Source: Mycobacterium gordonae (GTDB lineage Bacteria > Actinomycetota > Actinomycetes > Mycobacteriales > Mycobacteriaceae). From it: DNA of 64,000 bases. The notes beneath the pieces were generated by a model that was not told where the DNA came from, did no database searches, and saw only the letters and a list, made by a program, of their open reading frames with translations. Of this stretch, positions 34,733 to 44,057 are shown piece by piece (within the stretch, counting starts at the first letter, position 1; each line of letters begins with the position of its first letter). A program made the translations under genes and the position numbers. The DNA lies in assembly GCF_017086405.1 (NCBI RefSeq), contig NZ_CP070973.1, positions 7,038,739 to 7,102,738 on the forward strand. The letters are read 5' to 3'.

Positions 34733-36574
34733 CTACAGCTCGATCGGCACGTGCTTTTCGGCGCAGGCCTCGCGCACTGCGGTGATCACATCCCGGGTGC
34801 GCAGGGTCCGTAGGTCATCGACCGTCACCGATCCCCTGGCGCTGCGGTGTTGGGCGGCCACCCGCGAATCCCGAAGCCGCTCAGCGCGTTCCACGACGTT
34901 GCGGGAGAACCGACCGTTCTGCATGAGGTCGACGCCGTGCGTGCCATCCGGGGCCTGATACGAACGCAAGGTCGCGCAGGCCGCCGCCAGCGCCTCGGCC
35001 GCGGCCGGTTCGATCACCGTTGCTCTCGGGTTGCCGTAGCGCACCGCGATTTCCACCAGCTCCTGCGGCGTGTACGACTCGAAGCGCAGCTTGCGGTTGA
35101 ACCGTCCGGCCAAACCCGGGTTCACCGTGAGGAATTCGTCGACTTCCTTCTCGTACCCGGCACCGATGAAGCAGAAGTCGAACCGGTGCACCTCCAGTGC
35201 CACCAGCAACTGGTTGACTGCCTCCATGCCGATCATGTCCGGCCGCCCGTCCTGGTGGCGTTCCACCAGTGAATAGAACTCGTCCATGAACAACACGCGC
35301 CCCAATGAACGGTCAATCAGCTCATTGGTTTTCGGTCCGGAAGCCCCGATGTGCTCGCCGCAGAAGTCGGCCCGCTTCACTTCGACGATCTCGGGGTGAC
35401 GGACGATGCCCAGGCCAGCGTAGATTTTTCCCAGCGCTTCGGCGGTGGTCGTCTTTCCGGTACCCGGTGGACCGACCAGCAACATGTGGTTGGTCTGATT
35501 GGCCACCGGCAATCCGGCGGCCAGGCGCAATGCCCGCACCTCGATCTGGTCCTCCAACTCGGCGACCGCACGCTTGACTTCGGCCAGTCCGACCTGGTTG
35601 TCGAGCAGCGCCCGACCCTCTTGCAGCAGTTGGTTTCGCCGCTCCTCGTGTTCGGCATCGGTGCGCTGCTGTGCCGATCGCTGGGTTCTGAAATCCCACT
35701 TGTCCGTACGGGTGCCGATGGTCTCCTCGTCGGTAATCAGCAGCTGCAGACTGGTGTCGGCCAGCGCCTGCTTGGCGGACACCATCAACGCACCGTTGAC
35801 AGTGGCCCTGGACAGCCACTCCTGCGCCTGTGCTTCATCGCCGAGCTGGCGGTGGGCCATCCCCCGCACATAAGCCAGGTCGGCGGCGATCAGCGGATAG
35901 TCTCCGGGATCGATTGCGGTGATGGCGTTCTCGTTGCGGGTACGGCGCGGGCCGGCGGCAATCGGATGTACCTCCACCCGATCGGTCCAGCTGAGCGCAA
36001 CACGTGCCTGGCCCAGATGGGCCGCCGCGTGCGCAGCCAGCGTGCAGGTGGCGGCGGTGACCGCGGACATGATGATGGCTTGTGGCGGGAGAACCGTTGC
36101 CGCCACTGAAATCACGTCCGGCCACCGTTGTGTGGCGAACATGAGATACGCCTGAATGTACTGCTGCCACTGGTGATTTTCCCAAGTGTCCAGCAGGGCG
36201 GCATCACCCAGCAGCGTGTCCGCCTCCCCGTACCGGCCCGCATCGACCAGAGCGCTGGCCAACGACAACCCCGCGTGCGACGCCTCCGTCACCGAAATCG
36301 ACAGATAAGGGCCGGCTTTGATCGGGGCAGCGAGTCGTACTCCGAGCCGGTTCGTCTCCCGGTGCAGTCGCGACCCGTAGCTGTACAGTTGCTGCACCGT
36401 CGTCAACGACTCGTCGCCCGCGGCGATCCGGCCCAGCCAGGCGTCGGCCATCGACGGATCGATCTCCGTCGCCTCGCGGAACCGGGTCCCCGCCTCCACC
36501 GGATCCCTGTCCAGCAAGGCCATTCCCTGGTCGAACCGCTTGCGTGCGGCGGCGGTCATGGTGCTGCTGGTCAT
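34733..36574 (-). CDS. eccA2: ESX-2 cytosolic AAA+ ATPase EccA2
   Basis: 613 residues (M. tuberculosis 619). TPR-like N-terminal domain, then an AAA+ domain with Walker A GPPGTGKT at about 368-375 and Walker B-like RVLFMDEF. The start overlaps the eccE2 stop (ATGA). It is intact, although the ESX-2 motor genes are missing. It is the last gene of the leftward ESX-2 operon. Confidence 0.95.
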   Translation of the reverse strand: MTSSTMTAAARKRFDQGMALLDRDPVEAGTRFREATEIDPSMADAWLGRIAAGDESLTTVQQLYSYGSRLHRETNRLGVRLAAPIKAGPYLSISVTEASHAGLSLASALVDAGRYGEADTLLGDAALLDTWENHQWQQYIQAYLMFATQRWPDVISVAATVLPPQAIIMSAVTAATCTLAAHAAAHLGQARVALSWTDRVEVHPIAAGPRRTRNENAITAIDPGDYPLIAADLAYVRGMAHRQLGDEAQAQEWLSRATVNGALMVSAKQALADTSLQLLITDEETIGTRTDKWDFRTQRSAQQRTDAEHEERRNQLLQEGRALLDNQVGLAEVKRAVAELEDQIEVRALRLAAGLPVANQTNHMLLVGPPGTGKTTTAEALGKIYAGLGIVRHPEIVEVKRADFCGEHIGASGPKTNELIDRSLGRVLFMDEFYSLVERHQDGRPDMIGMEAVNQLLVALEVHRFDFCFIGAGYEKEVDEFLTVNPGLAGRFNRKLRFESYTPQELVEIAVRYGNPRATVIEPAAAEALAAACATLRSYQAPDGTHGVDLMQNGRFSRNVVERAERLRDSRVAAQHRSARGSVTVDDLRTLRTRDVITAVREACAEKHVPIEL

Positions 36575-38109
36575 GGCGCATCCGCGGCTGCCAGGTCCCC
36601 GCTGCGCAGACTGCCGGGCTCGGTTGACACATAACGATTCTCGGCGCGAAACAACTCTACCTCGACAGTGTGAACCCGGCCGCCGGCCACGACCGACAGG
36701 GTCGCCGGGCCGACCTCGGTGATCAGCACATTCGCCGAGCCACGGTACTGGGCACCCGGCTCCCCCACGGAAACAACCGTATTCGGGCGGGGCGCGGGAG
36801 TGACGGTTCCGTCGACCACGCTGACCGTGGTACCCGTCATCGGTTTGGCCAGTTCGGTGACGGCGATATCCGGTGTCCGAACACTGTTCCAGCGCTTAGT
36901 GTTTCGAGTGTGTACCGTGATTCGCTCGCCCGCTCCGGCCAACCTCACCACGATGCGTTTGGCAAGTGCATCGTGGGCGGCGATGTGGACCCGGCTGAAT
37001 TCGCCCGGATCATCCAGCGGCAACATCATCCTGTTCCCGGCCTCAACTTTGCCCAGCAGGACTCCGGAGGGGCCGATCGGCATGACAAGCGGGCCGGCCA
37101 AGGGCCCGTGCCGGATGCCGCGCAGCTGCGGCAGCGGCCTGCACAGGTTGGCAGCCAGAGCCGTGGCCTGCTCGCCCGGCAATGTCTGCAACAACATGCC
37201 CGGCGGCGCCGTCGGCGGTTGCGCGCTGCGGATGGTGACCGTAGCGGTGAGGCTTCCGTCGTCGAAAAGTGTGACGTTCTGCGTGATTCCGTCGGCTCGG
37301 GTCGCCCACGCCTGTGCCAGGTTCTCGGAGTTGATATCCGCCGGCCGGTACCAGTACGTGGTCAGCCAGCCCCCTTCTCCTCGCACCGAACCCCACCGGC
37401 GGTTCAGCACGTCTAGCGCCGAGGCGCCCAGTCGGCGCTCCAGCTCGACGATGTCGGTGGCTGTTGCCACCTTGGCGCGAATGCCCCGCTGCCGCATCGC
37501 CGCACTGATCCGCTGCGCGGCGGCCAGCGTCGCGGTGCCCACCGAGGTTCTGGACCGCAACGCATCCACGTTGGCCAGCGCCGAAACTCTTACGACGAGC
37601 CACGTTTCGCGCTGCCCGGCGTACGGTGGGGTGCCGATCAACGTGTCGTAGACCCGGGGATAGTCCCCGGTGGCTCGCCGCCGGGCACCGGTGCTCACGA
37701 CACTGAGCGACTGGACCTGTAGCCCCAGGTTCTGCCGCAGCAGCGGTGCCAACTCGGCGATGTCAACCGCGTTGTCAGTGTGGGTCGAGGTGGAGCCGGT
37801 GAAGACGGTGGGCGTGTGAGCCTTGCCCAGCAGTTGCACCGCGGCGACCGCGATGCCGTCCTGGAAGCGCACGCCCCCGCCGGCCCGGTCGTTGGCCACC
37901 GTATGCGGGTCGGTCCACCGAAACGTACGGCGGCGCCGCCACCACAAGGTGAGCCACGAACAGCCGGTCTGGCCCCGCCAGGGCACCACTGCGAAACCCA
38001 GTCCGAGTGCCAAACCCGTTGCGGCGCCGATATATCCGCCGCCGGCCCAGCCGATCAGAGTGGCGAGGAAGATGCCGGCGATGACGGCCGGCCCGCTGCG
38101 GTGCGTCAT
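36571..38109 (-). CDS. eccE2: ESX-2 membrane protein EccE2
   Basis: 512 residues (M. tuberculosis 537). Two N-terminal membrane helices (VIAGIFLATLIGWAGGGYIG and following) precede the EccE-type cytosolic domain (RFQDGIAVAAVQLLGKAHTP region). ATGA overlaps occur at both ends, with mycP2 and eccA2. Assigned by gene order and family features (Rv3885c). Confidence 0.92.
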   Translation of the reverse strand: MTHRSGPAVIAGIFLATLIGWAGGGYIGAATGLALGLGFAVVPWRGQTGCSWLTLWWRRRRTFRWTDPHTVANDRAGGGVRFQDGIAVAAVQLLGKAHTPTVFTGSTSTHTDNAVDIAELAPLLRQNLGLQVQSLSVVSTGARRRATGDYPRVYDTLIGTPPYAGQRETWLVVRVSALANVDALRSRTSVGTATLAAAQRISAAMRQRGIRAKVATATDIVELERRLGASALDVLNRRWGSVRGEGGWLTTYWYRPADINSENLAQAWATRADGITQNVTLFDDGSLTATVTIRSAQPPTAPPGMLLQTLPGEQATALAANLCRPLPQLRGIRHGPLAGPLVMPIGPSGVLLGKVEAGNRMMLPLDDPGEFSRVHIAAHDALAKRIVVRLAGAGERITVHTRNTKRWNSVRTPDIAVTELAKPMTGTTVSVVDGTVTPAPRPNTVVSVGEPGAQYRGSANVLITEVGPATLSVVAGGRVHTVEVELFRAENRYVSTEPGSLRSGDLAAADAP

Positions 38110-39749
38110 CGTGCCCGCCGTGCCCGGGTGATCAGCGCCGCTGCCGCCACGACAGCGACGACGAGCGCCCCGAAGATCGACGCGACGGTGCGGGCGCGGT
38201 GATCGGGCGGGGGCGGCGGGGCCGCCGGCGTGACGATCCTGCTGTGCGACGCGGGCGGAAGTCGTTCCCCCGCAGGCACGTCGAAGGTCAGCGCGGCCAC
38301 CGGATCGACGACTCCGTAGCCGACCTGGTTATCGACTCCACGCGGTGGATTGTGTGCCGTCTGGATGATGCGGTTGATGATCTGGTGGGCGGACAGACCC
38401 GGATACTTGGCCCGCACCAGGGCGGCGACGCCACTGACATAGGCGGCGGAGAAGCTGGTGCCCCAGATCGGCATGTTCTTCTCGCCCGGCCGGATCGGCG
38501 GGTAGGCGTTGACGGGACCACCGGATTGCGGAGACAGCCCCATGATGCCGACACCGGGCGCTGCCGCGGCCACCCAGGGCCCGGCCAGGCTCTTGGCGAT
38601 GACCGCTCCGGTGTTGTCGACCGCCCCCACCGCCAACACATAGTCGGAGAACCACGACGGCGAGGACACGGTTTTCACTTGGTGCCAGTCGCGGGGATCG
38701 GAGGCATCCAACGGGTCGAACGACGGGTTCTGGGCACAACCGTCTTCGCTGTCGTTGCCGGCGGCGGAGACGATCACCGCGTCCTTCACCGTGGCGGCGT
38801 ACCACACGGCCGCGCCGATTGCCGCCTGATCCAGCGGGTCGGCGGCAGGCACGCAGGATGTCACGCTGATGTTGATCACCTTGGCGCCCATGTTGGCGGC
38901 GTGCACGATGGCGCTGGCCAGCGTGGCGATGGAGCCCGCCTTCTTGCGGACCTCCGTGTCGCCCGGTCCGGGATTGACCGGCTCATACGCCCGCGAGGAC
39001 TGGCGGATCGAGATGATCACGGCATGCGGTGCGACCCCCACGACGCCGTCGGGTGCTCCCGGCGGCGGGGCTGGCACCTCCGCAACGTCGGTCCCCCCGA
39101 CGCCGGGGTCCCCGGGCGCGTTGGACGGTTCATCACCGGGCGGTGGCGGTGGTGCCGGTCTGGTTTCGGTGACGGTGACGGGGGTGGGCGCCGGCGGCGG
39201 CGCGGGTGGCGCCGGCGGGCCCCCGGGCGGCGGCGGCGCGCTGTCCACCGGCGGCGGTCCGGCCGGCGGCCGGAAGGCCGGGGTGGCCGGCATCGGGGCG
39301 GGCATCGGGCTGCCCTGCGGCGCCGCACCGATCAGCGACGCGACGATGGTGCCGTGGGCGTCGCAGTCCATCAGGCCGTCGCCGCCCATGATGTAATCGC
39401 CGCCGGCGACCACCCGAAGCCGCGGGCTGGGATTGATCCCGGTGTCGATGACCGCCACCGGCACCCCGTTACCGGTCGAATACTGCCAGGCCTTGCCGAT
39501 GTTGAGCATCGTGAAACCCGGCGCCGTGACCGCAACATTGGGATCGGCCACGGTGATCGTTCGCGCGCACATATTGCTTTGTCGCATCGGCTGGTCAGCG
39601 GCTGGCCTGCCGTCCGCGGGGACCCGGGAAGGGTCGATCGTCGGCGGTGGAATCGCCTGTGCGACGGGACAACTCGTGGAGACGCTGACGACGAGACCGG
39701 CCAGCGCAACGGCGCACAGCCGCCGACCGGTCGCAGTTGGCCGGGTCAT
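38106..39749 (-). CDS. mycP2: ESX-2 mycosin protease MycP2
   Basis: 547 residues (M. tuberculosis 550). Signal peptide at 1-32, then a subtilase with Asp102 (VIDTGI), His132 (CDAHGT), Asn332 and Ser432 (GTSFSAAY), so all catalytic residues are present. A long Pro-rich loop (about 145-235) is inserted between His and the next core strand. A C-terminal membrane helix is at about 520-542. ATGA overlaps occur with eccD2 and eccE2. Confidence 0.94.
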   Translation of the reverse strand: MTRPTATGRRLCAVALAGLVVSVSTSCPVAQAIPPPTIDPSRVPADGRPAADQPMRQSNMCARTITVADPNVAVTAPGFTMLNIGKAWQYSTGNGVPVAVIDTGINPSPRLRVVAGGDYIMGGDGLMDCDAHGTIVASLIGAAPQGSPMPAPMPATPAFRPPAGPPPVDSAPPPPGGPPAPPAPPPAPTPVTVTETRPAPPPPPGDEPSNAPGDPGVGGTDVAEVPAPPPGAPDGVVGVAPHAVIISIRQSSRAYEPVNPGPGDTEVRKKAGSIATLASAIVHAANMGAKVINISVTSCVPAADPLDQAAIGAAVWYAATVKDAVIVSAAGNDSEDGCAQNPSFDPLDASDPRDWHQVKTVSSPSWFSDYVLAVGAVDNTGAVIAKSLAGPWVAAAAPGVGIMGLSPQSGGPVNAYPPIRPGEKNMPIWGTSFSAAYVSGVAALVRAKYPGLSAHQIINRIIQTAHNPPRGVDNQVGYGVVDPVAALTFDVPAGERLPPASHSRIVTPAAPPPPPDHRARTVASIFGALVVAVVAAAALITRARRAR

Positions 39750-41236
39750 CGCATCCGTACCCAGTTGAACAGGCCGCCGATCCAGGCTGCCATCGGCAGT
39801 GCGGCGATAATGGCCGCGATCTCAACCCATTCGGCGGCCATCCGGACCAGCGGGGTGAACCTCGTTACCGGAACGAGCAACGCCGCCAACAGCCCGGCAC
39901 TCGCGAAGGCAACCAGCAACACGGCCGCCGCGAGGAGTGCCTGGGCCGACGACGCCGGCTCGTGCACGACATATTTGACGACACCGGCACAGGTCGCGGT
40001 CGCCGCCCCGGATACCAGCGCAACGGCTTGGCGTTTGTCGGCAAAGGCCCGCCCCCGGCTGATGAAGATCACCACGAAAAGCGCGGCGAGCACCGCGGCG
40101 GCCGTGGCGCGGTGACGGCCCGGCATCAGCGAGGACCACACCGCGGCGGGCAACGCTGCCGCGGCACCCACGCAGATTCCGGTCAACACGTGGTTGGCCC
40201 GGATCGCGGCCGCGGCGATCTGCGCGCCCCGCGGAGTGGTGTCGGGGTTCGCGTCCTCGTCGGCGCCCTCGCTGCCCTCGCTCACCGGAGAGACGGCATC
40301 GGCAGGAAGTCCCGAGCCGCGCCGGAATAGGTCGCGCCCGGTGATCGAGCCGAAGTACGGCGGGCGGATCCGCGCAATCCACAGCGCGATCGTCGGTGCC
40401 ACGGTCAGCAGGAACAGCAGGGCGATCAGGGTGCACATGCCCAACCACTGGCCGGGAACGGGGCACCACATCCGCACGGCTGCGACTGTTCCCGCCAAGG
40501 TGCACAGCGTCACCACCGCCGCTGCCGAACTCAGGTACCGTCCGGTCGCGGCGGTGATTGCCCAGGTCGAGACCGCGGCGGTCAACGCGGCGATGAAGAT
40601 GTGGGCCGCTCCGAGATGCCCCGGCGCGCCGCCGGCCAGGGCAACCGCGAACAGCGGTACGGCCAGCCACCCCAGCCCGTCGATCATGTCCGTTCGGTGC
40701 GGCCACCACCGCCACACCACGACAGCCCCTCCGGCCGTCAACAGCCCGGCACCTCCGGAGAGGATGCTGGGCGTCAGCGCGTCCGTCGAAATGCGTTGCC
40801 GCACAGCCAGGCCCGCAAGCGTGGCGGCGGCGGCCGCGGTGATGGCCAGCGCCGTATGGACAGCGGTTCGCACCGTGACCGGTTCGAAGAGCCTCTTACC
40901 CACCCGGGCCAGCCCGGTGGACAGCGACTCGTATTGCGGCTCGAAGGACTCCCCGTCAACCGCGGGCACCAGCGTCAGCGTGGCACCATCCTCGACGCCG
41001 AGTTCGTCGAGCGTCTTGGTCACATCCAGCCGCACCCCGTTGGCCTTGTGCAACTCGTAGCCGGTGCCGGCGTCCAGCCCGCTTAGCCCACGGCGCTTGA
41101 GCTCGTCGTTGAGCAGTTCCACGGCATTGTCGAGGAACACCTCGATCGGCACCGAAGCCGGGTAGACCTGGGACAGCAGGTGCTCACCGCAGACGACGGC
41201 AACCGCACACCGTGCCGGAAATGAAACCTTCGCCAT
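39746..41236 (-). CDS. eccD2: ESX-2 membrane channel protein EccD2
   Basis: 496 residues. A ubiquitin-like N-terminal domain (VAVVCGEHLLSQVYPASVPI to ATLTLVPA) is followed by about 11 membrane helices from residue 125 onward. The start shares one base with the stop of the Rv3888c-like gene (TAATG). It is a core membrane component, but its partners EccB2 and EccC2 are not encoded in the window. Confidence 0.94.
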   Translation of the reverse strand: MAKVSFPARCAVAVVCGEHLLSQVYPASVPIEVFLDNAVELLNDELKRRGLSGLDAGTGYELHKANGVRLDVTKTLDELGVEDGATLTLVPAVDGESFEPQYESLSTGLARVGKRLFEPVTVRTAVHTALAITAAAAATLAGLAVRQRISTDALTPSILSGGAGLLTAGGAVVVWRWWPHRTDMIDGLGWLAVPLFAVALAGGAPGHLGAAHIFIAALTAAVSTWAITAATGRYLSSAAAVVTLCTLAGTVAAVRMWCPVPGQWLGMCTLIALLFLLTVAPTIALWIARIRPPYFGSITGRDLFRRGSGLPADAVSPVSEGSEGADEDANPDTTPRGAQIAAAAIRANHVLTGICVGAAAALPAAVWSSLMPGRHRATAAAVLAALFVVIFISRGRAFADKRQAVALVSGAATATCAGVVKYVVHEPASSAQALLAAAVLLVAFASAGLLAALLVPVTRFTPLVRMAAEWVEIAAIIAALPMAAWIGGLFNWVRMR

Positions 41237-42237
41237 TAACGTGGCCTGTCGGCGTCCGGAATGTATTTGTCGGCCAACCCAGCGGTGATCTCGAACAACC
41301 GAAGTCGTGATTGCTTTCTGAGTTCATGGCGGGTGTCGATGATGCCGCCCTTGGCCAGATACGGGTCGTAAGGCATGAATTCGACCGTCGCCCCGGATTG
41401 CCGGAAGCGCTCGGTGAGGTATTTGCGGGCATCCGGATCGTATTTATTTCGGCTGTCGTTGAGGATGACGGTGCTGCGGGACACCAATTCGTGAAAACCC
41501 ATCGAGCGGAGCAGGTCGATAGCGCGTGTCACCGGCAGCGAGGTGTCGGCGGTCAAACCCGAGACGAACACGAGCGCATCGCACGCGTCGAGCACCGCCT
41601 TCATCACCGGGTGCTCCAGGTCGTCGGAGGTGTCGACCACGATGACGGTGTGGGTACGGCGCAGTCGGGACAGCACTCCGGTGAACATCGACGGCACCAA
41701 CGGCCGCGGTTGGTCCGACGCGCGGTTGCCGGCCAGCACGTCGAGCCCGATGCTGTTCTGCCCCAGGTGTTCCCGGATGTCAGCGTAGCCCTGGACGTCG
41801 GTGTCGTTCAGGACAGCGGAATAGTCCCCGGGTGGAGACTCGTCGATGCGGCCGGCCAGCGTCCCGAACCCGGGGGCGGCGTCGATCGCGACCACATTGT
41901 CCGGGCGGCATTCCCGGAACACTCCACCGATACAGGCGGTCATCGTGGTCTTGCCGACGCCACCTTTGCCGGAGATCACTCCGATGACGTACTGCTTGCG
42001 GATGTGGCGCCGGATGCGCGTCTGCAGTTCCCGGTAGTGCCGTTCGGCGGGCGACTCCCCGAGATTGATGGTCTGGAACGACACTGCGTAAAGGAATTTG
42101 CGCCAACCCGAGCCGGGCGGGACTTTGCGGGGTGCCACCATATCGGAAATGCGTAGCGTTCCCGAGACGGATTCTTGGTGCTGGTAACGCCCGGTCGGTT
42201 CGGCGGCGTTCGGACCTGCGTTCCACGTATTCGTCAC
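41236..42237 (-). CDS. ESX-2 ParA/MinD-like ATPase, Rv3888c homologue
   Basis: 333 residues from the GTG at 42237, which leaves 35 nt after espG2. An ATG at 42384 would overlap espG2 by over 100 nt. Deviant Walker A GKGGVGKT at about 90-97. It is the ESX-2 counterpart of EspI, but with a short N-terminus rather than a long Pro-rich one. GWRKFLYAVSF before the ATPase domain mirrors the GWRRALYKFTR of EspI. Confidence 0.9.
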   Translation of the reverse strand: MTNTWNAGPNAAEPTGRYQHQESVSGTLRISDMVAPRKVPPGSGWRKFLYAVSFQTINLGESPAERHYRELQTRIRRHIRKQYVIGVISGKGGVGKTTMTACIGGVFRECRPDNVVAIDAAPGFGTLAGRIDESPPGDYSAVLNDTDVQGYADIREHLGQNSIGLDVLAGNRASDQPRPLVPSMFTGVLSRLRRTHTVIVVDTSDDLEHPVMKAVLDACDALVFVSGLTADTSLPVTRAIDLLRSMGFHELVSRSTVILNDSRNKYDPDARKYLTERFRQSGATVEFMPYDPYLAKGGIIDTRHELRKQSRLRLFEITAGLADKYIPDADRPR

Positions 42238-42272
42238 AGCGCAATTACTAACACGTCGGTGATCCCTCTCGA

Positions 42273-43106
42273 CTACACAACTTTGCGGTAGGAGTGCCAG
42301 TCCTGATGAGCCGGCAGGCGCCGCATCATGCGGGTGATCGCGGCGGCGATATTGCCGGTGGTGCCGGGGCCGATGATGATCCACGGCTGTCCTCCGGATT
42401 CGACATCCTCGGCAACCAACCGCCCCTGTTCGGTGTCGGCGATGGTCACCGCGCCCGGGTCGATATGGGTTCGTCCGAAACGCCCCGTTTCCACTCCCGA
42501 CTGGGTGGCGACGATCGAGGCTTGTGCCGACCGGTTCGAGTCTGCGGCCAGGGTCAGCAGTCGCAGCTGGTCGGCGTCGAGGCGCTGTCCAGCCAGGAAA
42601 TCGTGCAGTGTCTGCCCGCCGGCCGCCGCGGCCCGCATCGCGGCGGCGTCAAGGGTTACGGGCCGCAGCGGCGCCGGCTCGTGTTGGCCGCACAGCCGCT
42701 CGATTTCTCTGTTGAGCACCGTGCTCGCCGTTGCCTCGGCGGTCGCCACACCCGCGCCGCGGATGCGGATCAAATCCGCGGACCGCTCCAGGGTGACCCA
42801 CCACTGCGCGAACCTGGCAAGCAAAACCCGGGCCGGTTCCCCGTCACCGGGCGCACGGACTTGCATGATCAGCGCGACATCGCGGCGTGACAGGACCGTC
42901 AGCCACTCCACCACCGCCGGATCCACCGCATCGACGCCGTCGATGACACCGGCGTCACGCAACTCGGCCGCGACCGGATGGTGCAGGGCGAGTGGCCTGG
43001 GCTCCACGCTGGGCAGATGCGGCCGCAGACCCAGCTCAGGCGCGATCGTCTCGATCCCGGTGAGCACTTGCAGGGCCCATAGCCCGTCGACGGTGGTCGT
43101 TAACAC
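42273..43106 (-). CDS. espG2: ESX-2 PE/PPE chaperone EspG2
   Basis: 277 residues from the GTG at 43106, chosen for the upstream GAGGGAC and the M. tuberculosis length (276). The open frame runs back to a TTG at 43166. The family start VLTTTVDGLWALQVLTG and the C-terminal MMRRLPAHQDWHSYR are present. EspG2 would serve ESX-2 PE36/PPE69, which are absent here, so its client is unclear. Confidence 0.9.
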   Translation of the reverse strand: MLTTTVDGLWALQVLTGIETIAPELGLRPHLPSVEPRPLALHHPVAAELRDAGVIDGVDAVDPAVVEWLTVLSRRDVALIMQVRAPGDGEPARVLLARFAQWWVTLERSADLIRIRGAGVATAEATASTVLNREIERLCGQHEPAPLRPVTLDAAAMRAAAAGGQTLHDFLAGQRLDADQLRLLTLAADSNRSAQASIVATQSGVETGRFGRTHIDPGAVTIADTEQGRLVAEDVESGGQPWIIIGPGTTGNIAAAITRMMRRLPAHQDWHSYRKVV

Positions 43107-43171
43107 GTTGTCCCTCAATGCAGGCCAAGGGCGCACGCTATGCATGCGCCCCGTCGGCCCGCTCAAACCTG

Positions 43172-43462
43172 CTAGGTGAACAAGGTGCCCAGCTGGGCAT
43201 CGGTAGCCTGGGCCATTTCGTCCACGTTCTGCACGGTGTGCGCGTGTCGGCTGACGGTCTGGATAAGGTCTTCCAGCCCGTGCAACATCTGTTGCTGGGC
43301 GTCGAAGAAAGCCGTCGCGCCGTGGCCCTGGAAGAAGTCGCCGAGCGCCTGGGTCATGTGCAGGACGTCGGCGTGGATTTCCATCAGCTGCGCGGCCTGG
43401 CTACCGACTTCACCGGCGAAGCCGATGACGGCGCCGTGGTTGTAAACGATCTGATCTGTCAT
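43172..43462 (-). CDS. esxC: ESX-2 WXG100-family substrate EsxC
   Basis: 96 residues (Rv3890c has 95). Two-helix WXG100 protein in which the turn is FxG (FFQGHGA) rather than WxG, as also seen in M. tuberculosis EsxC. It is expected to pair with EsxD, encoded 57 bp upstream on the same strand. Confidence 0.92.
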   Translation of the reverse strand: MTDQIVYNHGAVIGFAGEVGSQAAQLMEIHADVLHMTQALGDFFQGHGATAFFDAQQQMLHGLEDLIQTVSRHAHTVQNVDEMAQATDAQLGTLFT

Positions 43463-43519
43463 GACGGTGATTCCTTACGTGGGTGGTTCAGCAATTCCGG
43501 AGCGAAACAACGATGCGAT

Positions 43520-43846
43520 TCAGACCGCTTGGGCTCCTCCGCCGAAGACGCCGTTGAGGTCGTGCGCCGCGTCTGCCTCGTGGTTCTCCATCAGCACCGC
43601 GGCCTGGCCGAGTCCGTGCGCCAGCCGCTGACCACCCGACATGATCTGCTGCAGATCGTGGTGGATTTGACCCGCCGTGTTCAGCGAGGTCGAGCCGGCG
43701 TCGCCCGCCCACCCGGTGGCGCTGATGATGTTTTCGTGACCACTGAGGTACTGATTGGCGATCGCCACAGCCTCCTGCAATCGTGTTTCAATTCGCTGCT
43801 GAGTACTACGCAGCAGTTCCGGAGTGACAACGGTCGCGTTTGCCAT
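43520..43846 (-). CDS. esxD: ESX-2 WXG100-family substrate EsxD
   Basis: 108 residues (Rv3891c has 107). WxG turn present (TGWAGDAG) and C-terminal helix with ENHEADAAHDL. It is now the first gene of the ESX-2 operon. In M. tuberculosis it is preceded by PPE69, PE36, eccC2 and eccB2. AGGGAGA precedes the ATG at about 9 nt. Confidence 0.92.
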   Translation of the reverse strand: MANATVVTPELLRSTQQRIETRLQEAVAIANQYLSGHENIISATGWAGDAGSTSLNTAGQIHHDLQQIMSGGQRLAHGLGQAAVLMENHEADAAHDLNGVFGGGAQAV

Positions 43847-43876
43847 TATTTACGTCTCCCTCAATTAATTGCACTC

Positions 43877-43888
43877 CCCGAGCTCGGG
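43877..43888. promoter_or_regulatory. 12-bp perfect palindrome upstream of the ESX-2 remnant
   Basis: CCCGAGCTCGGG lies 30 bp before the esxD ATG, in the AT-rich 211-bp spacer 43847-44057. The spacer contains no gene and must hold whatever promoter now drives esxD to eccA2. It also marks the place where the genes corresponding to Rv3892c-Rv3905c are missing. Confidence 0.4.
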
Positions 43889-44057
43889 TCTGCGTAAAAG
43901 TAGACCAGCGTCGGCGGGCTGTCACTTCACTCAATGCCGTTGATACACAGGCATTAACCAGGTGGTTTAGTGCACACGAGAAATGCGAGCCTGTCAAACC
44001 GTGGAGCGACCGAATTATTGGTGCCGAATCATTAGCCGTTCTCCATTTCAAATGAAT

